The notes beneath the pieces were generated by a model, which saw nothing but the letters and a program-made list of their open reading frames with translations, had not been told where the DNA came from and did not search any database. Made by a program: the position numbers and the translations under genes. This document shows positions 1 to 7,861 of a DNA stretch of 64,000 nt, one piece after another; the stretch's first letter is position 1, and every line of letters begins with the position of its first letter. This DNA is from Pseudoflavonifractor sp. MSJ-37 (GTDB lineage Bacteria; Bacillota; Clostridia; Oscillospirales; Oscillospiraceae): NCBI RefSeq assembly GCF_018917965.1, contig NZ_JAHLPP010000001.1, positions 992,001-1,056,000 of the forward strand, written 5' to 3'.

Positions 1-73
1 CTTTCTTCCTTTTCATCCAGACGTCTCCAGTCCTTGGGACTGAACGCAGATATTTCGATATGAGGTGAACGAT

Positions 74-592
74 ATGGATCTCTTTGAAGCCATCGCCAAG
101 CGGTACAGCCATCGCACTCCCTTCCTGGACAAGACCGTTCCCGACGCCGACATCCGTAAGATCCTGGAGGCCGGCATCCAGGCCCCCTCCGGCCAGAACT
201 GTCAGACCACCTCCTTCGTGGCCGTCACCGATCCTGAGCTCCGCAAGGGCATTGCCGAGGTCCTCTCTACCCCTGCCGTCAAGACCGCTCCTGTGATCCT
301 GGTGGTCCTGTCCGAGCATCAGATCGCGCCCTGCGGCATGGCCTTCGAGGTGGAGGATTACGCTGCCTCCGTGGAGAATATACTTCTGGCCGTCACTGCT
401 CTGGGCTATGCCACCGTCTGGATGGACGGCATGACCAAGGCCCCCGCCGCCAGTGCCGCCATCGGCAAGCTCCTCAATGTGCCTGCCGGCAAGACGGTCC
501 GCACCATCCTCCCCATCGGTGTCCCTGCTGAAGTGGGTGAGCCAAAGCCCCGCAAGGCCTTCGATGAGCGGGTCCACTACAACGCGTTCTGA
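74..592 (+). CDS. Nitroreductase family protein
   Basis: A 172-residue FMN-dependent nitroreductase-fold protein, expected to reduce nitro groups or quinones with NAD(P)H in the cytoplasm; the substrate cannot be told. The N-terminus carries the family pattern of an Arg/Ser-rich FMN-binding segment (RYSHR) followed by AGIQAPSGQNCQ. It is short compared with typical 200-residue members but complete. I chose the ATG at 74 because AGGTG lies 6 bases upstream; a GTG at 65 would be an in-frame extension sitting inside that ribosome binding site. A strong terminator follows, so it is probably monocistronic or the end of a unit that begins before the window. Family is firm, substrate unknown. Confidence 0.85.
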   Translation: MDLFEAIAKRYSHRTPFLDKTVPDADIRKILEAGIQAPSGQNCQTTSFVAVTDPELRKGIAEVLSTPAVKTAPVILVVLSEHQIAPCGMAFEVEDYAASVENILLAVTALGYATVWMDGMTKAPAASAAIGKLLNVPAGKTVRTILPIGVPAEVGEPKPRKAFDERVHYNAF

Positions 593-613
593 TCGCGCCC
601 GGTATGTCAACGA

Positions 614-650
614 CTGGCAGTCTCTGATGAGAGACTGCCAGCCGCTTTTT
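614..650 (+). terminator. Intrinsic terminator after nitroreductase
   Basis: An 11-bp perfect stem (CTGGCAGTCTC at 614-624 with its complement at 631-641) closes a 6-base loop and is followed by CCGCTTTTT. Confidence 0.85.
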
Positions 651-659
651 CGTTCCCTC

Positions 660-688
660 TTGACATCAGTCCGAAATCGTACTATAAT
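660..688 (+). promoter_or_regulatory. Consensus promoter of marR-MATE operon
   Basis: TTGACA at 660-665 and TATAAT at 683-688 are separated by 17 bp, a perfect sigma-A match. Operator-like repeats overlap it (next entry), which fits repressor control. Confidence 0.9.
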
Positions 689-708
689 GACAGTCCGATA
701 TCAGACTG
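668..708 (+). promoter_or_regulatory. Tandem operator sites for the MarR-family regulator
   Basis: The palindrome CAGTCCGATATCAGACTG (691-708) has matching half sites AGTC-GATATC-GACT. A degenerate copy starting CAGTCCGAAATCGTACT lies at 668-684 between the -35 and -10 boxes. Two such dyads overlapping the promoter and transcription start are the classical layout of MarR autorepression. Binding is inferred, not shown. Confidence 0.7.
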
Positions 709-722
709 ATCGAGGTGTTTTT

Positions 723-1160
723 TTGGAACTCAGAGAACAAATGGCCCTGATCGACCGCTTCATCTGTCAGGCCAACGCCCTTTATGGCGAATGGGCCAAA
801 CGGCAGGGGCTGACCTACAACACGCTCATGGTGCTCTGCTCCCTGGACCAGCCGGACCCACGCACCCAGAAGCAGATCGCCGAGGAGCGGATGCTCCCTA
901 AACAGACGGTGAACTCCATCGTAAAAGAGCTGGAGCGGAAGGGCTGGATCCAATATCTGGATGGCCTGGAGCGGCGGGAGCGCCCTCTGTCCCTCACTGA
1001 GGCCGGACGGGCCCAGCTCCATCCCTTGTTGGAACGGATGTACCAGATGGAGGACCGGGTCATGGACCGGATGGGTCCGGATCTGTGTCAGTCTCTGCTG
1101 GAGGGCCAGGGAGCTTTTGCTCAAGCTCTGGCGGAGGAGGTGCGGAACGGTGGAGACTAA
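723..1160 (+). CDS. MarR family transcriptional regulator
   Basis: A 145-residue winged-helix repressor. The recognition region reads TQKQIAEERMLPKQTVNSIVKELERKG, followed by the wing with the family-typical D-x-x-x-R-R segment (LDGLERRERPLSLTEAG), and terminal helices for dimerisation. I take the TTG at 723 because GAGGTG sits 5 bases upstream; an ATG at 741 is the alternative. Its stop overlaps the start of the MATE transporter by 11 bases, so the two are translationally coupled and the regulator most likely controls the pump in response to a toxic ligand. The ligand is unknown. Confidence 0.9.
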   Translation: MELREQMALIDRFICQANALYGEWAKRQGLTYNTLMVLCSLDQPDPRTQKQIAEERMLPKQTVNSIVKELERKGWIQYLDGLERRERPLSLTEAGRAQLHPLLERMYQMEDRVMDRMGPDLCQSLLEGQGAFAQALAEEVRNGGD

Positions 1161-2481
1161 CGCCCTCGCCCGGCGCTTCGATGCGCGCGCTCTCCTGCGC
1201 TTCGCCCTGCCCAACATCGCCATGATGGTGTTCCTCTCCCTCTATACCATCGTGGACGGGATGTTCATTTCCCGGTATGTGGGGACGCTGGCCCTCTCCG
1301 CGATCAATATGTCCTTCCCCTTGAACTCTCTGGAGATGGCCATCGGCATCATGCTGGCCTCCGGTGGTTCTGCCATCATCGCCCGAAAGCAGGGGGAGGG
1401 CCGTACCGATGAGGCCCGGCAGGACTTCACTCTCATCGTGGCCGCCTCTCTGACCATCGGCGTGCTGTTCCTGGCGATCGGCAATCTGTTCCTGGGACCG
1501 ATCCTACGGCTCCTGGGCACCAGTGCGGCCCAGTGGGACTACTGCGTCCCCTATACCCGGATCCTGCTGCTCTTCTCCCCGGCGCTCTTCCTCCAGACTG
1601 GCTTCCAGACCTTGTTCGTCACGGCGGGACGGCCGGGTCTGGGATTGGGCACCACCGTGGCGGGTGGTATGGCCAATGTGGTGCTGGACTGGCTCTTCAT
1701 GGGTCCCCTCGGCATGGGCGTGGAGGGTGCCGCCATCGCCACCGTGATCGGTTACTGCATCCCTGCTGTGTTCGGCATGGTGTTCTTCTGGAAGGATCGG
1801 AGCTCCTCCCTGTGGTTCGTGCCCTTCCGCTTCCAGGGACGGATGCTGGCCCTGGCCTGCGGGAACGGCTCCTCAGAGATGGTCAGCAATGTGGCCAATG
1901 CAGTGACCACCTTCCTGTTCAACATGATCTTCCTTCGATCCTGGGGAGAGGACGGCGTGGCCGCTATCACGATCGCGATGTACTTCCAGTTCGTGTTCAC
2001 TGCCGTGTTCTTCGGCTTTTCCATCGGCGTGGCCCCGGTGATCAGCTACAAATACGGGGCTCAGGACATCCCTCAGCTCAAGAAGATCGTCCAGATCTGC
2101 ATCTGCTTCGTGCTGGCCGCCTCAGTCGGGGCCTATCTTCTCTCCCGGACCACGATCAGCTGGGCTCTGGCCCTGTTCACCGCCCGGGACAGCCATGTCT
2201 ACGCCATCACGATCCAGGGCTTCCCGCTGTATGCGCTGAGCTTCCTGATGATGGGCACCAGCATCTTCGCCTCCTCCCTCTTCACCGCCTTCTCCGACGG
2301 CATCGTGTCCGCTGTGATCTCCTTCGCCCGGACTCTGGTGTTCCTGGTCGGGACGATCCTGCTCCTGCCTCATGTGCTTGGCCAGATGGGCATCTGGCTG
2401 GCGGTCCCGGCGGCGGAGCTGCTTGGCATCCTCGTCTCCGTGAGCTTCCTGATCCGAAAACGCCGAAAATACCAGTATTGA
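1150..2481 (+). CDS. MATE family multidrug efflux transporter
   Basis: A 443-residue integral membrane protein with about 12 hydrophobic segments arranged as two six-helix halves, typical of MATE drug/cation antiporters. The first half carries FALPNIAMMVFLSLYTIVDGMF, a family-typical TM1 with the conserved substrate-path region. The GTG start at 1150 has GGAGG 9 bases upstream. It overlaps the end of the marR gene, so expression should follow derepression by that regulator. Exported compound unknown. A second, distinct MATE gene lies at 27928. Confidence 0.92.
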   Translation: METNALARRFDARALLRFALPNIAMMVFLSLYTIVDGMFISRYVGTLALSAINMSFPLNSLEMAIGIMLASGGSAIIARKQGEGRTDEARQDFTLIVAASLTIGVLFLAIGNLFLGPILRLLGTSAAQWDYCVPYTRILLLFSPALFLQTGFQTLFVTAGRPGLGLGTTVAGGMANVVLDWLFMGPLGMGVEGAAIATVIGYCIPAVFGMVFFWKDRSSSLWFVPFRFQGRMLALACGNGSSEMVSNVANAVTTFLFNMIFLRSWGEDGVAAITIAMYFQFVFTAVFFGFSIGVAPVISYKYGAQDIPQLKKIVQICICFVLAASVGAYLLSRTTISWALALFTARDSHVYAITIQGFPLYALSFLMMGTSIFASSLFTAFSDGIVSAVISFARTLVFLVGTILLLPHVLGQMGIWLAVPAAELLGILVSVSFLIRKRRKYQY

Positions 2482-2488
2482 CGGAAAA

Positions 2489-2523
2489 AGAGCGTCCTGT
2501 CCCCCGTGAGGACAGGACGCTCT
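2489..2523. terminator. Bidirectional terminator
   Basis: A 13-bp perfect stem (2489-2501 with 2511-2523) is flanked by an A-run on the left and TTTCC on the right. It can end both the MATE gene and the converging minus-strand gene at 2536. Confidence 0.85.
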
Positions 2524-2535
2524 TTCCGATCTTGT

Positions 2536-3012
2536 TCACCGGTTCGCCTTGCCGCTGATGTGCTCTACGGTCAGGCGGAAGACACAGAGCTGGGCCATCG
2601 CCTCCGCCGGGAACGTCCAGTCGGACTTCCCGGTATGATGGGCCATGATCTGAGCCAGCGCATGGCGCTTCTCCTCCGGTACCTCCAGGAACTCCACCCG
2701 GCCGGAGCCGATGACGCTCCGATATTTCATGGAGTGGACGCAGGCCTCAGCCGCCGTCACCAGATCATGGCCGCAGTCCAGCTCGAAGCCTGCCTTCCCG
2801 GTCCGGCGGAGCAGGTCCACCTTCCGGCCTTCCCGTGCGCTGTGGAAATAGAAGGTCCTCGCGTCCCCCGCTTCTTCATATCCGAAGTTCATAGGTACCA
2901 GATAGACCTCTCCCATATCCTCATCCCACAGGCCCAGCCGACAGCAGTCACAGGCCAGGATCGTCTCCCGCAGCTCTGCCGGGTCGGTCATCGCACGGTC
3001 CTTTCGCCGCAT
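2536..3012 (-). CDS. Pyridoxamine 5'-phosphate oxidase-fold (NimA-like) flavoprotein
   Basis: A 158-residue split-barrel FMN-binding protein of the PNPOx-like/5-nitroimidazole reductase (NimA) group. The segment VYLVPMNFGYEEAGDARTFYFHSAREGRKVDLLRR is the characteristic strand-turn region where small members contact FMN phosphate. Starts with ATG at 3012 preceded by AAAGGAG; an ATG at 3048 lies upstream of that site and is unlikely. It is divergent from dinB. Function may be flavin or heme-related reduction, or nitro-drug inactivation; the sequence does not decide. Confidence 0.82.
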   Translation of the reverse strand: MRRKDRAMTDPAELRETILACDCCRLGLWDEDMGEVYLVPMNFGYEEAGDARTFYFHSAREGRKVDLLRRTGKAGFELDCGHDLVTAAEACVHSMKYRSVIGSGRVEFLEVPEEKRHALAQIMAHHTGKSDWTFPAEAMAQLCVFRLTVEHISGKANR

Positions 3013-3041
3013 ATCATCATCTCCTTTGTTGGAACATTTGT

Positions 3042-3070
3042 TTGACACCCATCCTGTCTCATCTTATAAT
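3042..3070 (+). promoter_or_regulatory. Promoter of dinB
   Basis: TTGACA at 3042-3047 and TATAAT at 3065-3070 with a 17-bp spacer. No obvious Gram-positive LexA box (CGAAC-N4-GTTCG) is visible around it, so SOS control is not supported by the sequence. Confidence 0.85.
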
Positions 3071-3100
3071 AGGGTCAGAACGAAGAAAGGGGGCCAGTCC

Positions 3101-4339
3101 ATGGACCGGGTCATCCTGCACTGCGACCTGAACAGCTTCTTCGCTTCGGTGGAACTGCTGGACCATCCGGAGCTCCGGGACCAGCCCGTGGCCGTCTGCG
3201 GCGATCCGGAAAACCGCCATGGCATCATCCTGGCTAAGAATGAGCCCGCCAAGCGCTTCCAGATCCGGACTGCCGAGACCATCTGGCAGGCCCGGCGGAA
3301 GTGTCCGGAGCTGGTGCTCCTCCCCGCCCACCGGGAGAAATACCGCCATTGGTCTTCCGTCATCAACGGCATCTACGAACGCTACACCGATCTGGTGGAG
3401 CCTTTCAGCATCGATGAGAGCTGGCTGGACGTGACTGGTTCCCTCCATCTGTTCGGCACCCATGGGAAGGGTCTGGCCGACCAGATCCGGTCAGTGGTCC
3501 GGGAAGAGACCGGCCTGACGCTCTCCATTGGGGTGTCCTTCAACAAGATCTTTGCCAAGATGGGCAGTGACTACAAAAAACCAGACGCCACCACCGTGAT
3601 CGGCCGGGATGACTTCCGGCAGATGCTCTGGCCTCTTCCGGTGACGGATCTGCTGTTCGTGGGGCGCTCCGCCGCCCAGACCCTGGCCCGCTATGGGATC
3701 CATACCATCGGGGATCTGGCCCGCTTCGACAAGAAAACGCTGGTCCATATCTTGGGGAAGCAAGGCGCCGCCCTCCACGACTATGCTTCTGGGGCGGAGC
3801 ATAGTCCGGTGGTCCCTCTCCGGGAGATGCCGCCTCCCAAGTCGGTCGGCAACGGCATCACCTTTCCGCATGACCTGGTGGGCTGGGAGTCCCTCCGTTC
3901 CGGGCTGGCCCTCCTGTGCGACAGCGTGGCCGGACGGCTTCGGAGGATCGAACGGAAATGCACCACGCTCCAGCTCACCATCCGAGACCCGAGTTTTCGG
4001 GACATCTGCCGCCAGACCAGGCTCCCCGCCCCCACTTTCGTGAGTCGGGAACTGACCGATGCCGCTTTCCGGCTCCTGCAAAGCGTCTGGCGGCCGTCCG
4101 CCCCGGTGCGGGCCCTCACCGTCACCGCTCAGGACCTGGTCCCGGAGGCCGAGGCCGTCGAGCAGGTCGACCTCTTCACCACTCAGTCCCTCCCCCGCCG
4201 GGACAAGCTGGAGCGGCTGGAAAAAGCCGTGGATCAGGTGCGGAAGAAGTATGGCCGCAGTTCTCTTTCGCTGGCCTCATCTGTCCCTTCCTCTGCCGGA
4301 ACAGACGATCCCGATTGCTCAAAAAACGGTCCGTCCTGA
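3101..4339 (+). CDS. dinB: DNA polymerase IV (Y-family translesion polymerase)
   Basis: A 412-residue error-prone polymerase that extends past damaged bases. The metal-binding residues are present: Asp9 in HCDLNSFFASVE and Asp105-Glu106 in PFSIDESWLD. They are followed by the helix-hairpin-helix thumb (LARYGIHTIGDLARFDKKTL) and the little-finger domain. Start ATG 3101 follows AAAGGGGG. The C-terminus lacks an obvious QLxLF-type beta-clamp motif at the very end; a possible one (VDLFTT) lies about 50 residues earlier. Stands alone in a transcription unit. Confidence 0.93.
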   Translation: MDRVILHCDLNSFFASVELLDHPELRDQPVAVCGDPENRHGIILAKNEPAKRFQIRTAETIWQARRKCPELVLLPAHREKYRHWSSVINGIYERYTDLVEPFSIDESWLDVTGSLHLFGTHGKGLADQIRSVVREETGLTLSIGVSFNKIFAKMGSDYKKPDATTVIGRDDFRQMLWPLPVTDLLFVGRSAAQTLARYGIHTIGDLARFDKKTLVHILGKQGAALHDYASGAEHSPVVPLREMPPPKSVGNGITFPHDLVGWESLRSGLALLCDSVAGRLRRIERKCTTLQLTIRDPSFRDICRQTRLPAPTFVSRELTDAAFRLLQSVWRPSAPVRALTVTAQDLVPEAEAVEQVDLFTTQSLPRRDKLERLEKAVDQVRKKYGRSSLSLASSVPSSAGTDDPDCSKNGPS

Positions 4340-4362
4340 GTGCGATGCGCCCAGGACGGACC
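4321..4362. terminator. Terminator shared by dinB and the radical SAM operon
   Basis: A 10-bp stem (4329-4338 with 4353-4362) contains the dinB stop codon in its left arm. Read on the minus strand it is followed by a run of six Ts (complement of 4321-4326), so it mainly ends the hisC-radical SAM transcript. Confidence 0.75.
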
Positions 4363-4384
4363 ATCTTTGTACCGTATATCTGCT

Positions 4385-5269
4385 TTATAGCGCCCGACCG
4401 TACTCACTCCGCATCAGGTCCTTGTCCTGAAGCGCCCGGTCGATCGCGGCGATCATGGCATCCCGGTCCTCCGGCAGTCCGCCCTTCAGGGGCAGATAGT
4501 TGGAGGCGTGGTCACAGGTGAAGTGGAGCGGATCCACGTCCAGATGCTCCAGCAGGAGCCGGGTCTCCATCAGGGCCTCTTCCCCGGTGATGAGCTGGAA
4601 CTCGCCCCGGGCCACCTGCTCACCCAACTCGGTGCCTGGCTCCGCCATGAGTGTCAGGGCAGACAGATGACGTGGCTTCATCTCGTTCATCATCTTCGCC
4701 GTGGCCAGGATGTGGCGGCGGGAGGGCTCCCCGGGACCGGCCAGGCCCAGCAGGACCATGACCCACAGGTCCAGGCCCGCCTCCCGGAGCCGGACGCCCG
4801 CCTCCAGCATCTCCGCGGCGTCCACGCCCTTCTTGATCTGGTGCAGAAGGGCGTCATCGCCCGTCTCCACGCCCAGATAGACCCGGTACAGGCCGGCTTC
4901 CCGCAGGGCCTTCAGCTCCTCCGGTGTCTTGGTCAGGGTGGACCGGGGCCCGGCATAAGCCGTCACCCGCTCCAGCATAGGGAAGGTATCATAGAGCTTG
5001 TTCAGGATGGCCAGAAGCTGGTCGGTCTTCATGATGATGGCATCGCCGTCGCACAGGAACACCCGCTTCACCGGGCGGCCCAGACGGCCATGATACTCCC
5101 CGGCCATCTCGATGTCCTCGAAGATATCGGTCAGCGGGCGGATGTGGAAGCGCTTGTCCTTATACATACTGCAAAAGGTACACTTGTTGTGAGAACAGCC
5201 CACTGTGACCTGGAGCAGATAGCTCCGCCACTCTCCCGGCGGCCGGAAGATGTTTCCCTCGTATCGCAA
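4385..5269 (-). CDS. Radical SAM protein
   Basis: A 294-residue radical S-adenosylmethionine enzyme. The cluster-binding cysteines are C25, C30 and C33 in VGCSHNKCTFC; the CX4CX2C spacing differs from the usual CX3CX2C but is seen in a COG1032-like subgroup. The glycine-rich SAM segment and the conserved GVETGDD strand follow. No B12-binding or extra Fe-S domain is seen, and the substrate is unknown. The TTG start at 5269 is chosen because AAGGAGG lies 8 bases upstream. It sits 46 bases after hisC and is probably co-transcribed with it. Confidence 0.85.
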   Translation of the reverse strand: MRYEGNIFRPPGEWRSYLLQVTVGCSHNKCTFCSMYKDKRFHIRPLTDIFEDIEMAGEYHGRLGRPVKRVFLCDGDAIIMKTDQLLAILNKLYDTFPMLERVTAYAGPRSTLTKTPEELKALREAGLYRVYLGVETGDDALLHQIKKGVDAAEMLEAGVRLREAGLDLWVMVLLGLAGPGEPSRRHILATAKMMNEMKPRHLSALTLMAEPGTELGEQVARGEFQLITGEEALMETRLLLEHLDVDPLHFTCDHASNYLPLKGGLPEDRDAMIAAIDRALQDKDLMRSEYGRAL

Positions 5270-5315
5270 ATCTCGTTTCCTCCTTGGATATGCTTGGGTC
5301 GATGGACCAGTCGGA

Positions 5316-6380
5316 TCAGGCCTGTCCGGTGAGCTGGGCCAGCGCTTCGATCAGCCGGTCCATCTCCTCGTCCGTGCCCACGGTGATCCGCAGATGGTCC
5401 CCGATGCGGGGCTTGCCCCACCAGCGGACCAGGATGCCCTTCTCCCGCAGGCCGTCCAACAGCTCCTTCCCGCCCTTGGACGAATGAGAGACGAACAGGA
5501 AATTGGCCCTGGAGGGGCACACGGAGAAGCCCAGCCCCTCCAACGCGGCGGCGGTCCGCTCCCGGGTGGCCATGATCTTATGGCGCGTCTCCTGGAAGTA
5601 CGCCTCATCCTCCACGGAGGCCTTGGCCGCTGCCAGGGCGATCCGGTCCAGCGTATAGGAATTGAAGGAGTTCTTCACACAGTTCAGGGCGGCGATCATG
5701 TTGGGACTGCCGACCGCATAACCCACTCGCATCCCGGCCAGGGACCGGGATTTGGACATGGTCCGCACCACCAGCAGATTGGGATGGTCCGCCAGCAGAG
5801 TCAGGGCGGAGTCGGTGCCGAAGTCCACATAGGCCTCATCCACGATCACCGCCACGTCGGGGTTTCCCTCCGCCAGCCGGCGGATCTGCTCCAGAGGCAG
5901 GGCGATGCCGGTGGGGGCATTGGGGTTGGGCAAGATCACGCCGCCGTTCCCGTCCAAGAAGCGCTCCACTGGAATCTGGAAGTCCTCCTCCAGCGGGATC
6001 TCCTCATAGGGCACGGCGAAGAGCCCGGCATACACCGGATAGAAGCTGTACGAGATATCGGGGAAGCACACCGGCCGCTCCGGCCCAAAGAAGGCCTGGA
6101 AGCAGAAGGCCAGCACCTCGTCCGATCCGTTGCCCACGAACACCTGCTCCGGAGACACGCCGTGATAGCGGGCCAGCGTGTCCCGCAGGCTCCCGGCCTC
6201 CGGGTCTGGATAGAGCCGCAGAGCGGCGTCCGCCGCGTCCCGGACCGTCTCCAGGACCTTGGGGGACGGCGGATAGGGGTTCTCATTGGTGTTCAGCTTG
6301 ATGAAGGTCCGATCCTTCGGCTGCTCTCCGGGGGTATAGGGCACCATGTCCCGGATGCGGCTGCTCCAAAATTCTTTCAT
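5316..6380 (-). CDS. hisC: Histidinol-phosphate aminotransferase
   Basis: A 354-residue fold-type I PLP enzyme that transaminates imidazole-acetol phosphate in histidine synthesis, or the related step with aromatic amino acids. It has NTNENPYPPSP near the N-terminus, NPNAPTG, DEAYVDF and the PLP lysine K210 in TMSKSRSLAG. No other his genes are nearby, so a broader aminotransferase role (tyrosine or phenylalanine) is possible. It overlaps the upstream DUF951 gene by 4 bases (ATGA), showing coupled translation. Confidence 0.88.
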   Translation of the reverse strand: MKEFWSSRIRDMVPYTPGEQPKDRTFIKLNTNENPYPPSPKVLETVRDAADAALRLYPDPEAGSLRDTLARYHGVSPEQVFVGNGSDEVLAFCFQAFFGPERPVCFPDISYSFYPVYAGLFAVPYEEIPLEEDFQIPVERFLDGNGGVILPNPNAPTGIALPLEQIRRLAEGNPDVAVIVDEAYVDFGTDSALTLLADHPNLLVVRTMSKSRSLAGMRVGYAVGSPNMIAALNCVKNSFNSYTLDRIALAAAKASVEDEAYFQETRHKIMATRERTAAALEGLGFSVCPSRANFLFVSHSSKGGKELLDGLREKGILVRWWGKPRIGDHLRITVGTDEEMDRLIEALAQLTGQA

Positions 6381-6571
6381 GGCTCCGATGCCTCGTTCCG
6401 TTCGATCTTTTTGATGTTCTTTTCGGCTTTGCTGCGGGGCAGCATCAGCTCATGGCCGCAACCCTGGCAGCGAAGCTTGAAGTCCATGCCCACCCGCAGG
6501 ACCAGCCAGGATCGGCTGCCGCAGGGATGGGGCTTCTTCAGCTCCAGGATATCTCCTACCCGGACATCCAT
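6377..6571 (-). CDS. DUF951 domain-containing small zinc-ribbon-like protein
   Basis: A 64-residue basic protein of the DUF951 family found across Firmicutes, with no assigned function. It has a β-rich start (VRVGDILELKKPHPCGS) and CQGCGHELMLPRS, so three cysteines may bind a metal. First gene of the operon with hisC, with a clear promoter and an AAAGGGGAGG ribosome binding site. Nucleic-acid binding is only a guess from the basic C-terminus. Confidence 0.85.
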   Translation of the reverse strand: MDVRVGDILELKKPHPCGSRSWLVLRVGMDFKLRCQGCGHELMLPRSKAEKNIKKIERNEASEP

Positions 6572-6610
6572 GGGCGTCCTCCCCTTTCCGATACTTTATC
6601 GCGTTACTGC

Positions 6611-6639
6611 ATCATATCATAGATGATGCAGGACCGCAA
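6611..6639 (-). promoter_or_regulatory. Promoter of DUF951-hisC-radical SAM operon
   Basis: On the minus strand TTGCGG (6634-6639) and TATGAT (6611-6616) are 17 bp apart. The -35 is of the TTGC type seen repeatedly in this window. Confidence 0.75.
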
Positions 6640-6803
6640 GTCCTGATGCGCAGACATTATTATAAATTTTCCGCCCTATCCTGTCAATCCGTGGCTCTGC
6701 GGTGCATATACTTGCCTATCCGCAGGGCCCGCCGGGCGGACTGCCGCCCGCTCGGAGCCCGGATGGCCGCCGATCTGCGGCCGCTGGAAAGGATCTGGTC
6801 ATC

Positions 6804-7736
6804 TTGACACGCTTTTTTCTTCCGGAGGGATACCGCCTCCTCACGCCAGAGAACCGCGCTGTCTGTGCCTCTCCGGAGCGCCTTCGACTGGCCGCGGAAC
6901 GCCAGACCGTCCTGGAGGGCACCGCGCTCCTCTGTGACGCCGCCCATGACCTGACCGTCTCTCTGGGCGGAGGCCGGCTGGGCATCATCCCCAGGACTGA
7001 GGCTGCCCTCGGCATCGCCGAGGGCACCACCCGTGACATCGCCATCCTCACTCGGGTGGGCCGCCCAGTCTCCTTCGTGATCGACGGGATACCGGAGGAC
7101 CCGGGAGGACCTCTGCGGCTCTCCCGGCGGAAAGCCCAGCGGATGGCCCTGGACCGGCTCCTCACCGAAGCCCGTCCGGGCATGGTCCTCCCCGCCTCCG
7201 TCACCCACCTGGAGCCCTTCGGGGCCTTCGTGGACATCGGGTGCGGAGTGGTCTCCATGGTGGGCATCGAGAACATCTCTGTCTCCCGGATCGCCCATCC
7301 GGCCCAGCGCTTCTCGGTGGGCCAGCGGATCTATGTGGTTGTCCAGGACCTGGACCCGGCTCGGGAGCGGATCCTGCTCACCCACAAAGAGCTTCTGGGC
7401 ACCTGGCTGGAGAATGTCCAGTCCCTCCAGCCAGGGATGACCGTGCCGGGGATCGTCCGGGGGATCAAGGACTACGGCGTCTTCGTGGAGCTGGCTCCGA
7501 ACCTCTCCGGACTGGCCGAACCGAAAGAGGGGCTGGCCGAAGGCGACCGGGTCTCCGTGTTCCTCAAAGCCATCCTTCCGGAGCGCATGAAGATCAAGCT
7601 CCTGGTGATCGACAAGCTCCCGCCGGCGCCACCCGGGCCGCTCCCCTACTTCATCACCGGCGGCCGCCTGTCCTGGTGGCGCTATGCCCCGGAGGGCTGT
7701 ATGAAGACGGCCCTGGAGAGCGTGTTTTTGGAGTGA
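6804..7736 (+). CDS. S1 RNA-binding domain protein
   Basis: A 310-residue protein with two recognisable S1 (OB-fold) domains, about residues 124-196 (SVTHLEPFGAFVDIGCG) and 209-270 (IVRGIKDYGVFVELAPN), each with the typical G-x-F-V core. The N-terminal 120 residues look like a more diverged β-rich domain. Related to ribosomal protein S1/YfhC-like RNA-binding proteins; probably binds mRNA or ribosomes. I take TTG 6804 because AAAGGA lies 10 bases upstream; the reading frame is open further upstream but without a ribosome site. Monocistronic. Confidence 0.75.
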   Translation: MTRFFLPEGYRLLTPENRAVCASPERLRLAAERQTVLEGTALLCDAAHDLTVSLGGGRLGIIPRTEAALGIAEGTTRDIAILTRVGRPVSFVIDGIPEDPGGPLRLSRRKAQRMALDRLLTEARPGMVLPASVTHLEPFGAFVDIGCGVVSMVGIENISVSRIAHPAQRFSVGQRIYVVVQDLDPARERILLTHKELLGTWLENVQSLQPGMTVPGIVRGIKDYGVFVELAPNLSGLAEPKEGLAEGDRVSVFLKAILPERMKIKLLVIDKLPPAPPGPLPYFITGGRLSWWRYAPEGCMKTALESVFLE

Positions 7737-7756
7737 GCGGTCTCCCACAGAGCAGA

Positions 7757-7796
7757 GAACGTCCCATTCGGTCCATTCTGGCCGGATGGGACGTTC
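7757..7796. terminator. Hairpin between S1 gene and nagB
   Basis: An 11-bp perfect stem (GAACGTCCCAT at 7757-7767 with 7786-7796) lies between the two converging genes. T-runs are weak on both sides, so termination is likely but not certain. Confidence 0.6.
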
Positions 7797-7861
7797 CTTA
7801 CTATCGTCTCACAGCATCGTTCCGCTCTCTCAAAGAGGCAAGTCCATATGAGGCCGCCTGC

